Shown here one piece after another: positions 17,669-27,820 of a stretch of 64,000 bases of DNA. This DNA is from Shewanella atlantica. GTDB lineage: Bacteria > Pseudomonadota > Gammaproteobacteria > Enterobacterales > Shewanellaceae. Location of the stretch: assembly GCF_003966265.1 (NCBI RefSeq), contig NZ_RXNV01000008.1, positions 1 to 64,000 on the forward strand, written 5' to 3'. How positions within the stretch are numbered: position 1 is the stretch's first letter; the number at the start of each line of letters is the position of its first letter. The notes under the pieces were generated by a model. That model made no database searches, had not been told where the DNA came from, and saw only the letters and a program-made list of their open reading frames with translations. The position numbers were made by a program, and so were the translations under genes.

Positions 17669-19681
17669 CTATTTTTTAAACATATCTCTTAAGTTGGCAA
17701 TGTTAGATTTACCCGCCTGTTGGCGCTGCTGTTCGCTCTGAGGTTGCTTCCGGTTTTCCCAAACCAGATCATCTTGGGGCAACTCCATCAAGAAACGGCT
17801 TGGTTCACAGCGCATGGTCTCACCAAACTGGCGACGCTCACGGCACAGAACAAACCACAGCTCTTTCTGAGCTCGGGTGATCCCCACGTAGGCGAGGCGG
17901 CGTTCCTCCTCCACGTTATCCTCATCGATACTGCTCTGGTGAGGTAATATCCGCTCTTCGGTGCCGACCATAAATACGTAAGGAAACTCCAGCCCTTTAG
18001 AAGCATGCAGTGTCATCAGCTGAACCTGATCGCCCCCTTCATCTTCACTGTTACGCTCCATCATATCCCTGAGCGTTAAACGAGTGACCACCTCAGGCAA
18101 AGTCATGCCATCGTCCAGCTCATCGCCTTCGAGCATCTCTGTGACCCAGCGGTATAGTTCAGAGATGTTCTTCATTCTCATCTCAGCGGCTTTGGCACTG
18201 GTACTCGTCTCGTAGAGGTAATCCTCATAGTTAATATTACGGATCAGGTGCTTCACCGCTTCTACGGGCTCTCCGCGAGTCGCACTCTCTCCGGTATCGA
18301 CAATAAACTTACCAAACTTATACAGGGACGCCATAGCGGCCGGAGGAAGGTGATGGTTTAACTCAACTTCGAAGATAGCTTCAAACATTGAGATATGACG
18401 CTCGTTAGCATAGTTCCCTAAACGCTCAAGAGTCGATGGGCCAATCCCCCGCTTGGGTAGGTTAACCACACGCAGAAACGCATTATCATCATCTGGATTT
18501 ACCACCAGCCTGAGATAGGCCATGATATCTTTAATTTCAGCCCTGCCGAAGAAAGAGGTCCCGCCACTGAGCTTGTAAGGGATCCTATTGGTCATCAGTG
18601 CCCGTTCAAGCAAACGAGATTGATGGTTACCCCGATAGAGAATCGCATAATCGCCATATTGGGTCCTGCCAACAAATTTATGCCGGACCATCTCAGCGAT
18701 AACCCGCTCTGCCTCCTGCTCCTCATTCGCAGCGATCAGCACTCTCAATGGCTCACCGTAGGCAAGCTCACTAAACAGCGCCTTATCGTAGACATGGGGG
18801 TTGTTAGCAATAAGTATGTTGGCGGCCCTAAGAATACACTGGCTCGAACGATAGTTTTGTTCGAGTTTGATCAACTTAAGCTTAGGAAAATCTGTACCCA
18901 GCAAGACCAGGTTTTGCGGCTTAGCGCCACGCCAGGAGTAGATAGATTGATCATCATCCCCTACCACGGTAAATCTGGCGCGCTCTCCAACCAACAACTT
19001 AACCAGTTCATACTGACTGGTGTTGGTATCTTGATACTCATCCACCAGCATATATTGAATACGCTTCTGCCAACGTTCCCTCACCTCTTGATTGTGTCTT
19101 AACAATAAGGTGGGAAGTAAAATAAGATCATCGAAATCCAGCGCATTGTACGCCTTCATATGCTTAGCGTATCTTTGGTATAGGCTGGCAAAAAGCTGTG
19201 ACTGCTCATCTTTGGCAATCTTCACTGCCTGGTCGGGAACGACCAGATCCCCTTTCCAGTTTGAGATCGCCGTCATCAGCATCTTGAGCAGATCTTTATC
19301 ACCATCGAACTCATCTTCGGTGAGCTCTTTTAGCAGTGCCAGCGAGTCTTGATCATCGAACAGGGAGAAACCGGGCTTTAAGCCGACAACCTTATGCTCA
19401 CGTTTGATGATCTCCAGGCCTAATGTATGAAATGTAGATATCCATAGGCCACGAGCCTCTTTGCGTCCCATAGATTGAGCGACACGCTCCTTCATTTCGC
19501 GCGCAGCTTTGTTGGTAAAAGTCACCGCCGCTATCGTCCGTGCCTTATAACCACACTTCTGCACTAAATAAGCGATCTTATTTATGATCACCCTGGTTTT
19601 ACCACTGCCGGCACCGGCCAGCACCAAGCAAGGGCCAGTAACATAGTGCACAGCATCATTTTGTCCGGGGTTTAGCTTCAT
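17669..19681 (-). CDS. rep: ATP-dependent DNA helicase Rep
   Basis: Superfamily 1A 3'-5' helicase that helps the replication fork pass obstacles. The 670 residues match Rep in length. Motifs: Q motif LNPGQNDAV at the start, Walker A AGAGSGKT (about 22-29), motif Ia [13 protein letters not shown], motif II DEYQDTN, motif [16 protein letters not shown], motif IV LEQNYRS, motif [13 protein letters not shown] and motif VI VGITRAQ. The start MKLNPGQND is the usual one for Rep; UvrD is longer and starts differently. It is transcribed alone, converging on the GGDEF gene. Confidence 0.95.
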   Translation of the reverse strand: MKLNPGQNDAVHYVTGPCLVLAGAGSGKTRVIINKIAYLVQKCGYKARTIAAVTFTNKAAREMKERVAQSMGRKEARGLWISTFHTLGLEIIKREHKVVGLKPGFSLFDDQDSLALLKELTEDEFDGDKDLLKMLMTAISNWKGDLVVPDQAVKIAKDEQSQLFASLYQRYAKHMKAYNALDFDDLILLPTLLLRHNQEVRERWQKRIQYMLVDEYQDTNTSQYELVKLLVGERARFTVVGDDDQSIYSWRGAKPQNLVLLGTDFPKLKLIKLEQNYRSSQCILRAANILIANNPHVYDKALFSELAYGEPLRVLIAANEEQEAERVIAEMVRHKFVGRTQYGDYAILYRGNHQSRLLERALMTNRIPYKLSGGTSFFGRAEIKDIMAYLRLVVNPDDDNAFLRVVNLPKRGIGPSTLERLGNYANERHISMFEAIFEVELNHHLPPAAMASLYKFGKFIVDTGESATRGEPVEAVKHLIRNINYEDYLYETSTSAKAAEMRMKNISELYRWVTEMLEGDELDDGMTLPEVVTRLTLRDMMERNSEDEGGDQVQLMTLHASKGLEFPYVFMVGTEERILPHQSSIDEDNVEEERRLAYVGITRAQKELWFVLCRERRQFGETMRCEPSRFLMELPQDDLVWENRKQPQSEQQRQQAGKSNIANLRDMFKK

Positions 19682-19890
19682 CTTTTAACTTTTACCAACA
19701 AACTAAGAAATATTTTGGGAACCCTAGATCATACCAGAAAAGAATGAGGTAAAGCCTACAGTTTTGCCCATTGTTTTATATCAGCAACATACACAGACTA
19801 AACGAATCAAATATCTCGGATATCTACTACACTGAGTAAAGCTTGAATCGTCTATCTCTCAACTTTTTATCTGTCAGCCTGAATCGATAA

Positions 19891-19919
19891 TTGCGATATT
19901 CATGCCGGTGACATAGAAT
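19891..19919 (+). promoter_or_regulatory. Promoter of the TetR/RND efflux operon
   Basis: TTGCGA, a 17-base spacer and TAGAAT. Transcription should begin near 19926, inside the palindrome that follows, which suits autorepression. Confidence 0.65.
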
Positions 19920-19921
19920 AG

Positions 19922-19939
19922 TGAATGAACGTTCATTCA
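19922..19939 (+). promoter_or_regulatory. Palindromic operator for the TetR regulator
   Basis: TGAATGAACGTTCATTCA is a perfect 18-bp palindrome over the predicted transcription start. Its form is typical of AcrR/TetR-family operators that control RND pumps. Confidence 0.7.
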
Positions 19940-19965
19940 GAACACCCCCTCGTATGAAAGGCATT

Positions 19966-20562
19966 ATGGATAACAAACGCGATCTTATATTCAAAGCCAC
20001 CGAGAAGATCATTGCCACCAAAGGGCTACAAGGTCTCTCGATGCAACAGATAGCTCAGGAAGCCGGTGTTGCTGCAGGCACGATTTACCGCTATTTCACC
20101 GATAAGGAAGAGTTGATCTCTGAACTCCGTAAAGATGTGTTACGTGTAGTGGCGAGCCATATTCTCGAAAATTGTGAAGAGGGTACGCTCGAACAGAGGT
20201 TCAAACGTGTCTGGTTCAACATTGTCGATTTTGGACGCCAAAGAACAAACGCGAACCTGAGTTACGAGCAATATATCCACCTTCCGGGTATAGACACCGG
20301 CCCACATCAAGCTTTCGAAAGAAGCACATTCGAAGGGCTGCACCATATTTTCACCGAAGGAAGGGATACCGGGATATTTCATAACTTGCAAGATAAAACC
20401 TTGTTTGCCACCTCTTTAGAACCAGCTATAGCGCTGGGAAGAAGCATACGTCGTGGCCAGATGCCATATGATAAAACTGAACTAGAGTTTGTCTGCAATC
20501 TTTGTTGGCAATCCATACTTACACCACCAAACACTACTCATAAGGAGCAATCAGGCAGATGA
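19966..20562 (+). CDS. TetR/AcrR-family repressor of an RND efflux pump
   Basis: DNA-binding repressor, probably released by a pump substrate. About 198 residues from ATG 19966: N-terminal HTH (IIATKGLQGLSMQQIAQEAG followed by GTIYRYF), then a ligand-binding C-terminal domain. GTG 19921 is in frame but would lie before the likely transcription start and inside the operator, so it is rejected. ATG 19954 is possible but has no ribosome site, whereas ATG 19966 has GAAAGG upstream. The stop overlaps the next start by 4 bases (ATGA). First gene of a three-gene operon with the adaptor and pump; the ligand is unknown. Confidence 0.88.
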   Translation: MDNKRDLIFKATEKIIATKGLQGLSMQQIAQEAGVAAGTIYRYFTDKEELISELRKDVLRVVASHILENCEEGTLEQRFKRVWFNIVDFGRQRTNANLSYEQYIHLPGIDTGPHQAFERSTFEGLHHIFTEGRDTGIFHNLQDKTLFATSLEPAIALGRSIRRGQMPYDKTELEFVCNLCWQSILTPPNTTHKEQSGR

Positions 20563-21677
20563 AGAAATGGACCCTGATTATGCTGATCATCGCATTACTG
20601 GCCTTTGGATCAGTAATAGGTTTTAACATCATGGTTAAAGGTAAAATTGCCGATGCCATTGCCAATATGCCGGAACCTGAATCGCCGGTGACCACCATGA
20701 CACTCATCCCGGAAAACTGGCAACCCACCATAGATGCAATCGGTTTTGTAGAACCGAACCAAGGTCTCACTATTGCCAATGAACTATCGGGTGTCGTTGC
20801 TGAGATAAACTTTGAAAATGGTAGCAGCATAAGTAAGGGCCACAGCCTGATCGCGCTCGACTCTAAGGTCGAAAAAGCCAACTTAAAGAGCAAGAAGGTT
20901 CAATTACCTGCCGCCGAGGCCGACTTCAAACGACTCACCCGCCTCTACAAACAAAAGTCAGTATCTAAGCAAGACCTGGATAATAGTGAATCAAAATATC
21001 TGGCACTTAAAGCCGATATCGAAAGCTTAACGGCCACCATAGATCGCAGAGAGATCGACGCACCTTTCGATGGTTTAGTTGGTATTCGCAGTATTAACCT
21101 GGGTGAGTATCTGCAGGCTGGTACCGATATCGTTCGCCTCGAAGATATCAGCACCATGAAGATACGTTTTACCGTGCCACAAACCCAGTTGCCACGTATC
21201 TCAACCGGACAGACCATCCACGTCTTCGTCGATGCCTATCCAAAGCAGCCGTTTGAAGGAAAAATATCTGCCATTGAGCCTGCCGTTTTCTATCAGAGTG
21301 GTCTCATTCAAATTCAGGCAACCATTCCAAATATCGATGCAAAGCTGCGTAGCGGTATGTTCGCGCGCGTCGAAGTATTATTGCCGGAGATGACCAACCA
21401 ATTCGTGCTGCCTCAAACCGCCATTAACTTCACGCTCTACGGCAACTCTATCTACGTCCTTAACGAAGTGTCTGAAGAGGGAGAAACGGTAAAACGTGTT
21501 AAACAGATAAATGTGGAAGTACTTGAGCGTAACGGAAATAACGCCTTAGTCACAGGTGAGCTTAAAGCAAACGATCACATAGTGACCTCGGGGCAGATCC
21601 GATTAAGTAACAACAGCAAAGTCAAAGTGACCGAGGATAAAGCATTAACTCCTCCAGCCACTATGCCACAACTATAA
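20559..21677 (+). CDS. RND efflux periplasmic adaptor (membrane fusion protein)
   Basis: Adaptor linking the inner-membrane pump of the next gene to an outer-membrane channel not encoded here. The 372 residues have an uncleaved N-terminal membrane segment (about 5-23), lipoyl halves (GVVAEINFENGSSISKGHSL and IDAPFDGLVGIRSINLGEYL), a short coiled coil between them and the beta-barrel domain (TVPQTQLPRISTGQTIHVFV). Shares ATGA with the repressor gene. Resembles the MexH/VexC-type adaptors. No TolC gene is near, so a shared channel is probably used. Confidence 0.9.
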   Translation: MKKWTLIMLIIALLAFGSVIGFNIMVKGKIADAIANMPEPESPVTTMTLIPENWQPTIDAIGFVEPNQGLTIANELSGVVAEINFENGSSISKGHSLIALDSKVEKANLKSKKVQLPAAEADFKRLTRLYKQKSVSKQDLDNSESKYLALKADIESLTATIDRREIDAPFDGLVGIRSINLGEYLQAGTDIVRLEDISTMKIRFTVPQTQLPRISTGQTIHVFVDAYPKQPFEGKISAIEPAVFYQSGLIQIQATIPNIDAKLRSGMFARVEVLLPEMTNQFVLPQTAINFTLYGNSIYVLNEVSEEGETVKRVKQINVEVLERNGNNALVTGELKANDHIVTSGQIRLSNNSKVKVTEDKALTPPATMPQL

Positions 21678-21689
21678 CAGGAGCTGGCA

Positions 21690-24600
21690 ATGCGCTTTAC
21701 TGATATATTTATTCGCAGGCCGGTACTCGCCGCCTCGATAAGCTTCCTGCTGTTACTCTTGGGTTTTTACTCCCTGAGCAGCATGCAGGTACGTGAATAC
21801 CCTGAGATGACCAACACAGTGGTCACCGTATCCACCAGCTACTATGGTGCCGATGCAAACCTTATTCAGGGCTTCATCACCCAGCCACTTGAGCAGGCGT
21901 TGGCTCAGGCTGATAACGTCGACTTCATGACATCGGATAGCTTCTTAGGAAGCTCGAAAATCACCGTATACATGAAGCTTAACACCGACCCCAATGGCGC
22001 CCTGGCAGACATACTTGCCAAGGTAAACTCGGTGCGGTCTCAGCTACCTAAAGAAGCCGAAGACTCAACCGTTGATATGTCTACGGGTTCACAAACCTCT
22101 GTCCTCTACATCTCCTTCTATAGCGATGAGATTAACTCGAGCCAGATCACCGATTATCTGGAGCGAGTGGTAAAGCCTCAACTCTTCACCATCGATGGTG
22201 TAGCTAAAGTTAACCTTTACGGTGGTATTAAATATGCCATGAGGATCTGGTTAGATCCGGCTCGAATGGGCGCCTTCGGTCTCTCATCATCTGAGGTGAT
22301 GCAGGTTTTACAGGCGAATAACTATCAATCTGCAGTCGGCCAGGCTAATGGGGTCTTTACCCTGTTTAATGGCACCGCCGATACTCAGGTCGCTACCGTA
22401 GATGAGCTGAAAAAGCTGGTCATAGGCAGTAAAGATGGGCTTGTCGTTCGTCTTGGTGATATTGCCGATGTGAGCTTAGAGAAGAGTCACGATGTCTACC
22501 GCGCCCTTGCCGATGGCCAGGAAGCCGTAGTTGTTGCATTGGATGTGACTCCAACGGCAAACCCATTAGTTGTCGCTGCAGATGCTCGCGCACTCATGCC
22601 CGATATCGAACGCAACCTGCCTGTGTCGATGAAGACACGTATCTTATATGACTCCTCCCTTGCCATCGATGAGTCGATTCAGGAAGTGATCAAGACCATA
22701 GGTGAAGCGGCACTCATCGTTATCATAGTGATCACTCTGTTCTTAGGCTCACTTCGCGCGGTTGTCATCCCCATTGTCACCATTCCGCTCTCCTTGATTG
22801 GTGTTGCCATCATAATGATGATGTTTGGCTTTACGCTGAACCTGATGACGCTACTGGCCATGGTACTCGCCATCGGCTTGGTGGTCGATGATGCCATCGT
22901 GGTGGTAGAAAACGTCGACCGACATATCAAGTTAGGCGAGTCGCCATTCAGAGCCGCAATTATCGGTACTCGCGAGATAGCGGTTCCCGTGATATCTATG
23001 ACCATCACGCTGGCGGCGGTGTACGCACCAATTGCACTGATGGGCGGTATCACCGGCTCACTGTTTAAGGAGTTTGCCTTAACCTTAGCCGGAGCGGTAT
23101 TTATATCGGGAATTGTGGCCCTGACCCTGTCACCTATGATGTGTTCGAAGATCTTAAAGCCTCATTCGGCGCCCAACCGTTTTGAACTTGCCGTCGAGAA
23201 CTTCCTTGAGGGTATGACGAAACGCTATCAGGGAATGCTGAGTGCTGTAATGGAGCGCAGACCCGTCGTTATCGCCTTCGCCGCTATTGTCTTTGCCTCT
23301 CTGCCTGTGATGTTCAGCTTTATTCCGTCAGAGCTGGCACCAAACGAAGATAAGAGTGTTGTCATGATGATGGGAACCGCCCCCTCTACCGCCAACTTAG
23401 ATTACATCCAATCTAATATGGCGTTAGTTACCGACATGATTAAGTCACATCCGGAGTCGGCGGCTTCTCTGGCCTTCGTCGGGATCCCTAACTCGAATCA
23501 AGCCTTCGGTATCGCTCCCTTAGTGCCATGGAGTGAGCGTGATAAGAGTCAGAAAGAGATGCAGAAGATGCTCGGCGAAGAGGTGAAGCAAGTGCCGGGT
23601 ATGGCAGTCACTACATTCCAGATGCCTGAACTTCCGGGTGCATCGGGCGGTCTGCCTATTCAATTTGTTATCACGACCTCTAACTCTTTTGAGAGCCTGT
23701 TCCAGATAGGAAGCAGCGTGCTGGAGAAAGTGCAACAGAGCCCGCTATTTGTCTACTCGGAGATAAACCTTAAGTTTGACTCCGGCACCATGAAGATCCA
23801 TATCAAGCGTGACCTTGCGGGAACCTATGGCATCACGATGCAGGACATAGGTATGACCTTAACGACCATGATGAGTGATGGTTATGTCAACCGTATCAAC
23901 CTGGACGGCCGCTCCTATGAAGTGATCCCACAAGTTGAGCGTCAATATCGTGCCAACCCAGAGGCGCTCGATGGCTTCTATGTTAAGGCCGCCGACGGTA
24001 AATCTATACCACTATCGAGCTTAGTCGATATTGAGATGATAGCCGAGCCACGCTCACTGCCTCACTTCAATCAGATGAATGCACTGACTGTGGGCGGAGT
24101 GGCAACACCCGGTGTGGCTATCGGCGATGCTATCGATTTCCTTAAGAATATCGGTGATAACGATCTTCCTAAGGGCTACAACTATGACTTCTTAGGTGAA
24201 GCGCGCCAATATGTCACCGAAGGCTCGGCTCTGTTTGCGACCTTCGGTCTGGCACTTGCCATCATCTTCCTGGTTCTGGCGAGTCAGTTCGAGAGTGCCA
24301 GAGATCCTCTGGTTATTCTGGTGTCTGTGCCACTGGCCATAAGTGGTGCACTTATCGCGTTGGGCTGGACTCACATATTTGGCCTGTCATCGATGAACAT
24401 CTATACCCAGGTCGGCCTCATCACCCTGGTCGGTTTGATCACTAAACACGGTATCTTGATGTGTGAAGTTGCTAAAGAGGAGCAACTGCATAATGGCCTG
24501 AGTAGGATGGAGGCAATTAAACTTGCAGCCACGATACGTTTACGTCCGATCCTGATGACGACTGCAGCCATGATTGCCGGTTTGATCCCACTGCTATTCG

Positions 24601-24773
24601 CAGTGGGTGCGGGCGCCATTGCACGCTTCAACATCGGTCTTGTGATTGTGTCAGGTCTGGCTATCGGTACCCTGTTCACCCTGTTTGTACTGCCGGTTAT
24701 CTATACCTATCTGGCAGAGAAACATGTGCCACTTCCGGTATTCGATGAAGAGGGACATATCGCAGCGAGCTAG
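21690..24773 (+). CDS. RND multidrug efflux pump, inner-membrane transporter
   Basis: Proton-driven AcrB/MexF-type pump of 1027 residues, the usual size. It starts with the family signature FTDIFIRRPVLAASISF, has twelve predicted membrane helices in two repeats and two large periplasmic loops, and the proton-relay pair Asp-Asp in GLVVDDAIVVVENVDRH in helix 4. The ATG lies 12 bases after the adaptor stop, with an AGGAG site. The hydrophobic/amphiphilic efflux (HAE1) class is clear from these motifs; the substrate cannot be told. Confidence 0.93.
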   Translation: MRFTDIFIRRPVLAASISFLLLLLGFYSLSSMQVREYPEMTNTVVTVSTSYYGADANLIQGFITQPLEQALAQADNVDFMTSDSFLGSSKITVYMKLNTDPNGALADILAKVNSVRSQLPKEAEDSTVDMSTGSQTSVLYISFYSDEINSSQITDYLERVVKPQLFTIDGVAKVNLYGGIKYAMRIWLDPARMGAFGLSSSEVMQVLQANNYQSAVGQANGVFTLFNGTADTQVATVDELKKLVIGSKDGLVVRLGDIADVSLEKSHDVYRALADGQEAVVVALDVTPTANPLVVAADARALMPDIERNLPVSMKTRILYDSSLAIDESIQEVIKTIGEAALIVIIVITLFLGSLRAVVIPIVTIPLSLIGVAIIMMMFGFTLNLMTLLAMVLAIGLVVDDAIVVVENVDRHIKLGESPFRAAIIGTREIAVPVISMTITLAAVYAPIALMGGITGSLFKEFALTLAGAVFISGIVALTLSPMMCSKILKPHSAPNRFELAVENFLEGMTKRYQGMLSAVMERRPVVIAFAAIVFASLPVMFSFIPSELAPNEDKSVVMMMGTAPSTANLDYIQSNMALVTDMIKSHPESAASLAFVGIPNSNQAFGIAPLVPWSERDKSQKEMQKMLGEEVKQVPGMAVTTFQMPELPGASGGLPIQFVITTSNSFESLFQIGSSVLEKVQQSPLFVYSEINLKFDSGTMKIHIKRDLAGTYGITMQDIGMTLTTMMSDGYVNRINLDGRSYEVIPQVERQYRANPEALDGFYVKAADGKSIPLSSLVDIEMIAEPRSLPHFNQMNALTVGGVATPGVAIGDAIDFLKNIGDNDLPKGYNYDFLGEARQYVTEGSALFATFGLALAIIFLVLASQFESARDPLVILVSVPLAISGALIALGWTHIFGLSSMNIYTQVGLITLVGLITKHGILMCEVAKEEQLHNGLSRMEAIKLAATIRLRPILMTTAAMIAGLIPLLFAVGAGAIARFNIGLVIVSGLAIGTLFTLFVLPVIYTYLAEKHVPLPVFDEEGHIAAS

Positions 24774-24800
24774 TGAAAACCCACTTATCGCTTAAGTACA

Positions 24801-24838
24801 AGGCCCGAACTATCTTCATAGCTCGGGTCTTTTTTATT
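24801..24838 (+). terminator. Terminator of the RND operon
   Basis: AGGCCCGAACT pairs imperfectly with AGCTCGGGTCT and is followed by a run of T, 27 bases after the pump stop. Confidence 0.85.
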
Positions 24839-24925
24839 TACACAGCTTTTGTTTTCCAATAAACCTAGGCTCAGGTACAATCTTAGCTAAGAATCAAAGA
24901 CGATAGCTCACAGCGGAAGTAGATT

Positions 24926-25186
24926 ATGATCAATCCAAAGAAAATCGAAGAAGTTGCTAAGCAACTGAGCGAAAACCTGCCTAGCGGACTGAAACAATTC
25001 GCTGGTGAGTTTGAAGAAAAAAGTAAGCAGATCCTTCAAAATCAATTGATGAAATTAGATGTTGTCTCTCACGAAGAGTTTGAAGTACAGCAACATGTAC
25101 TGTTAAAGACACGTGAGAAACTTGAAGCGCTTCAGGCACGAGTCGATGCACTGGAGAAGCGACTCAACGAGAGTGAAAGCCAATAA
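24926..25186 (+). CDS. ubiK: Ubiquinone biosynthesis accessory factor UbiK (YqiC/BMFP family)
   Basis: Small protein of 86 residues. In E. coli, UbiK aids late ubiquinone synthesis together with UbiJ. The sequence shows the N-terminal amphipathic segment (INPKKIEEVAKQLSENLPSG) and a C-terminal coiled coil (EEFEVQQHVLLKTREKLEAL onward), the characteristic pattern and length. Single gene between two terminators. Confidence 0.9.
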   Translation: MINPKKIEEVAKQLSENLPSGLKQFAGEFEEKSKQILQNQLMKLDVVSHEEFEVQQHVLLKTREKLEALQARVDALEKRLNESESQ

Positions 25187-25214
25187 GCATCTTTTACGCC
25201 AGTTCGTTGATAAT

Positions 25215-25243
25215 AAAAAAAGAGCGCTTTAGCGCTCTTTTTT
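25215..25243. terminator. Bidirectional terminator
   Basis: GAGCGCT-TT-AGCGCTC flanked by seven A on one side and six T on the other, placed between the converging ubiK and DoxX/DUF417 genes. Confidence 0.9.
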
Positions 25244-25258
25244 ATTATGTAGAAGGCG

Positions 25259-26110
25259 TTATTTCGCCGCTTTATTTTTCATTGCATAAAGTAAGATGCA
25301 TCCCGCCAACAAGACGAGATCTTTCACGATAAACTGACCACTTCCCGTTAGCAATGGGAAACCATGGCTCAACTCATAGGCGGGCAAACTAATAATAAAG
25401 CTCTGTGTAGCCAGAAAAGTTAATCCGGCAACCGATAATCCTAATGTCCTCGCCCACACGTATTTACCGCCGAGAAGAAGTCCAAGTACCGCCACTAATT
25501 CGATGATGCCGATAAAGTACGATCCGTGAAGCACACTAAACAGATCATATATCCAACTAAAAAACGGGCTCGTTGCCATCAAACGTTCGATACCATCGGC
25601 TTCTATCTGAGTAAACTTCATGCCTCCTATCCATAGCATCACCAATATCACCCCCGCCCATATCAACTTAAGTGAAAGGTCATTCAGGTTACGGTCTCCT
25701 GCGTAATAGGAGGCGATATAAGCCGTTACTCCTGCAATAGCCAGATACTTAATCAGCCCCTGCCCCGCCCCTATGGCAGGAAAGCCGCCTAAGCTCTCTA
25801 TCCACACAGGGTGAGTGAATAACATCAAGATAGGTGTCATCGCCAGCAGTGAATAGAGATAGAGCATATACTGGCTTAGCTTATGCCATGGAAAGATTAA
25901 TGCGACAACCACAGTTAACTGAATAACGCCTAATACGGCTGATAACCAGGCCAGCTCAGGCAAGCCTACCGCCGCCAATTGTTTCGTAAAATAGCTCACA
26001 TCGACTGCGGTAAAACGATTCATCGCCGTCGCCAGTAAAAAGCCCCCTAACAGCACTCGTGCCATAGTCAGGCCAGTTGTCGATTTAATCTCAAACATAT
26101 TAGTCTCCAA
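25259..26110 (-). CDS. Membrane protein with DoxX-like N-terminus and DUF417 (RclC/YkgB-like) C-terminus
   Basis: A 283-residue inner-membrane protein with about eight hydrophobic segments. Residues about 10-125 look like a DoxX-type four-helix unit. Residues about 140-280 match DUF417 as in E. coli RclC, with LWIGGMKFTQIEADGIERL, SPFFSWIYDLF and a late PLLTGSGQFIVKDLVLL. RclC is about 200 residues and is linked to reactive-chlorine resistance; this protein carries roughly one extra four-helix unit. A regulator of the RclR type is not adjacent. Function not established; the family match is by motif. Confidence 0.7.
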   Translation of the reverse strand: METNMFEIKSTTGLTMARVLLGGFLLATAMNRFTAVDVSYFTKQLAAVGLPELAWLSAVLGVIQLTVVVALIFPWHKLSQYMLYLYSLLAMTPILMLFTHPVWIESLGGFPAIGAGQGLIKYLAIAGVTAYIASYYAGDRNLNDLSLKLIWAGVILVMLWIGGMKFTQIEADGIERLMATSPFFSWIYDLFSVLHGSYFIGIIELVAVLGLLLGGKYVWARTLGLSVAGLTFLATQSFIISLPAYELSHGFPLLTGSGQFIVKDLVLLAGCILLYAMKNKAAK

Positions 26111-26303
26111 ATCAGATGCACCAATAGACCCTGAAAACTAAATTGCTATTTCATCGATTAATAATATAAGCCAAATTAAACCGGAAGATGATGTGGCAAT
26201 GCCCACCTCATTGCCTTTTTCTCGCCACTATTGATCACCAGCTTGCCCCCATAGACCAGATAAATTCTGTTTCAATACTTTCATCATCATAGAGGGATTT
26301 TTC

Positions 26304-27653
26304 ATGCTCAATTTCTTCACTACGGCTACGACTAACTTAACCCATAAAATCATCGTTCTGGTGGGGATGTTACTGCTCTCCTTCATTCCGCTGGGACTTG
26401 TCATGAACATGACCTCAGACAGAGAATACCTCTATCACGACGTCGTCAATGAAATTGGTCGTTCATGGGGGGAGCAGCAGAGAGTTTCAGGGCCGGCGCT
26501 TGTCTTACCCTATCGTTACGAGGTCGTTCAGGAGAAGAGCAATGATGAGGGGAAAACGGTAAAATTTAAGACTAGTTTTCAAGATGAGTTAATCATTTTA
26601 CCCAAAAATTTAGCCCTGGATATGGAGCTAACCCATGACTTTCGCTCCAGAGGGATATACCAATCCTTAGTCTACAATGCCATGGTCAGTGGCAAGGCTA
26701 GCTTCTCCATTCCCGATATAGATATTCCTAACCTTACCTCCATTGAAACTGAGCATGCCCGGCTGGTCTTCGGCATTTCAGCCAATCAGGCGATTGAGAA
26801 AATTGAATCATTTGAAGTGACCAGTCAAGAAGCGGCGTCATCAGATCCGCATATTCCAGGCAACATAATGCCGGGAACCGGGTTACCCCAGCAAATAGGT
26901 CTGGAACGCGGCTTCCATATGCCAATAGACTTAAACCTTAAACAGACTCAATTTATCCTCGACTTTGCGATAAAGCTGCGGGGCTCACGGGGCATTAGTG
27001 CACTGCCCTTAGGTGAACAAACCGACATAAGCATCTCAAGCGACTGGCCTCACCCCAGTTTTAACGGGCTCTTACCAACGAGTAGAGAGATCACTGACAG
27101 CGGGTTTAAGGCAAATTGGCAGATCAGCCACCTGACCCGTAACTACCCGCAAGTGTTCACTAAAAATAGTGAGCTTAATCATATCGAAGTCGAAGCCGGT
27201 ACGGCATTATTTGAACCCGTCACTCACTATGGAAAAGTGGAGCGTTCGGTCAAATATGGCATGTTATTTATTGCACTAACCTTTATCGTACTTTTGATAT
27301 TTGAGCTGGGGCAACAAAGCTCGCTTAGTCTGGTTCAATACCTGCTCGTCGGCTGCTCGGTCACCCTCTTCTACCTGCTGTTACTCTCGTTATCTGAGCA
27401 TTTAGCCTTCGTTCAAGCCTATATCATCGCGGCCACTATTCCGGTGTTATCTATATCGCCTTATGTCGCCAGCGCCACCGCAAGCATAAGAAAAGGTGGC
27501 ATCATCGCGGCCATGTTAACCAGCCTCTATCTGGTGCTCTACTCAATTTTAAAACTTGAAGATTTCGCCTTACTGATGGGAACGTGCTTACTACTCATTG
27601 CCCTCTTGATTCTGATGTTCATCACTCGCCGTAAAAGCCGCTACTGTGAATGA
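26304..27653 (+). CDS. creD: CreD-family inner-membrane protein
   Basis: A 449-residue protein with one N-terminal membrane helix (about 15-35), a large periplasmic domain (about 40-305) and five or six C-terminal helices (about 310-440), the CreD/YjcC plan. N-terminal motifs SREYLYHDVV-like (here DREYLYHDVVNEIGRSWGEQ) and SGPALVLPYRY are characteristic. CreD is the output of the CreBC regulon in enterics and affects envelope integrity and beta-lactam response. No creBC genes are next to it here. Confidence 0.85.
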   Translation: MLNFFTTATTNLTHKIIVLVGMLLLSFIPLGLVMNMTSDREYLYHDVVNEIGRSWGEQQRVSGPALVLPYRYEVVQEKSNDEGKTVKFKTSFQDELIILPKNLALDMELTHDFRSRGIYQSLVYNAMVSGKASFSIPDIDIPNLTSIETEHARLVFGISANQAIEKIESFEVTSQEAASSDPHIPGNIMPGTGLPQQIGLERGFHMPIDLNLKQTQFILDFAIKLRGSRGISALPLGEQTDISISSDWPHPSFNGLLPTSREITDSGFKANWQISHLTRNYPQVFTKNSELNHIEVEAGTALFEPVTHYGKVERSVKYGMLFIALTFIVLLIFELGQQSSLSLVQYLLVGCSVTLFYLLLLSLSEHLAFVQAYIIAATIPVLSISPYVASATASIRKGGIIAAMLTSLYLVLYSILKLEDFALLMGTCLLLIALLILMFITRRKSRYCE

Positions 27654-27820
27654 TGATGCGTGAAGTTTTACATCTGTGCTAATTCAGTGTTAACGCTTTG
27701 GCGTCAATGGAGCTAAATAGTCGGTTTATCTGGCTATCCGCTTGGCAATGATCTTGCTGCACGTTAGCCTATCAACCTATTTGGCAAAGACGCCTTTAGT
27801 ATCGGTATGAGGCCCTATTC

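Noticed and set aside
18620-19102. 160-codon frame opposite rep
   Set aside because: Antisense to a conserved helicase with all motifs; no ribosome site or family match.
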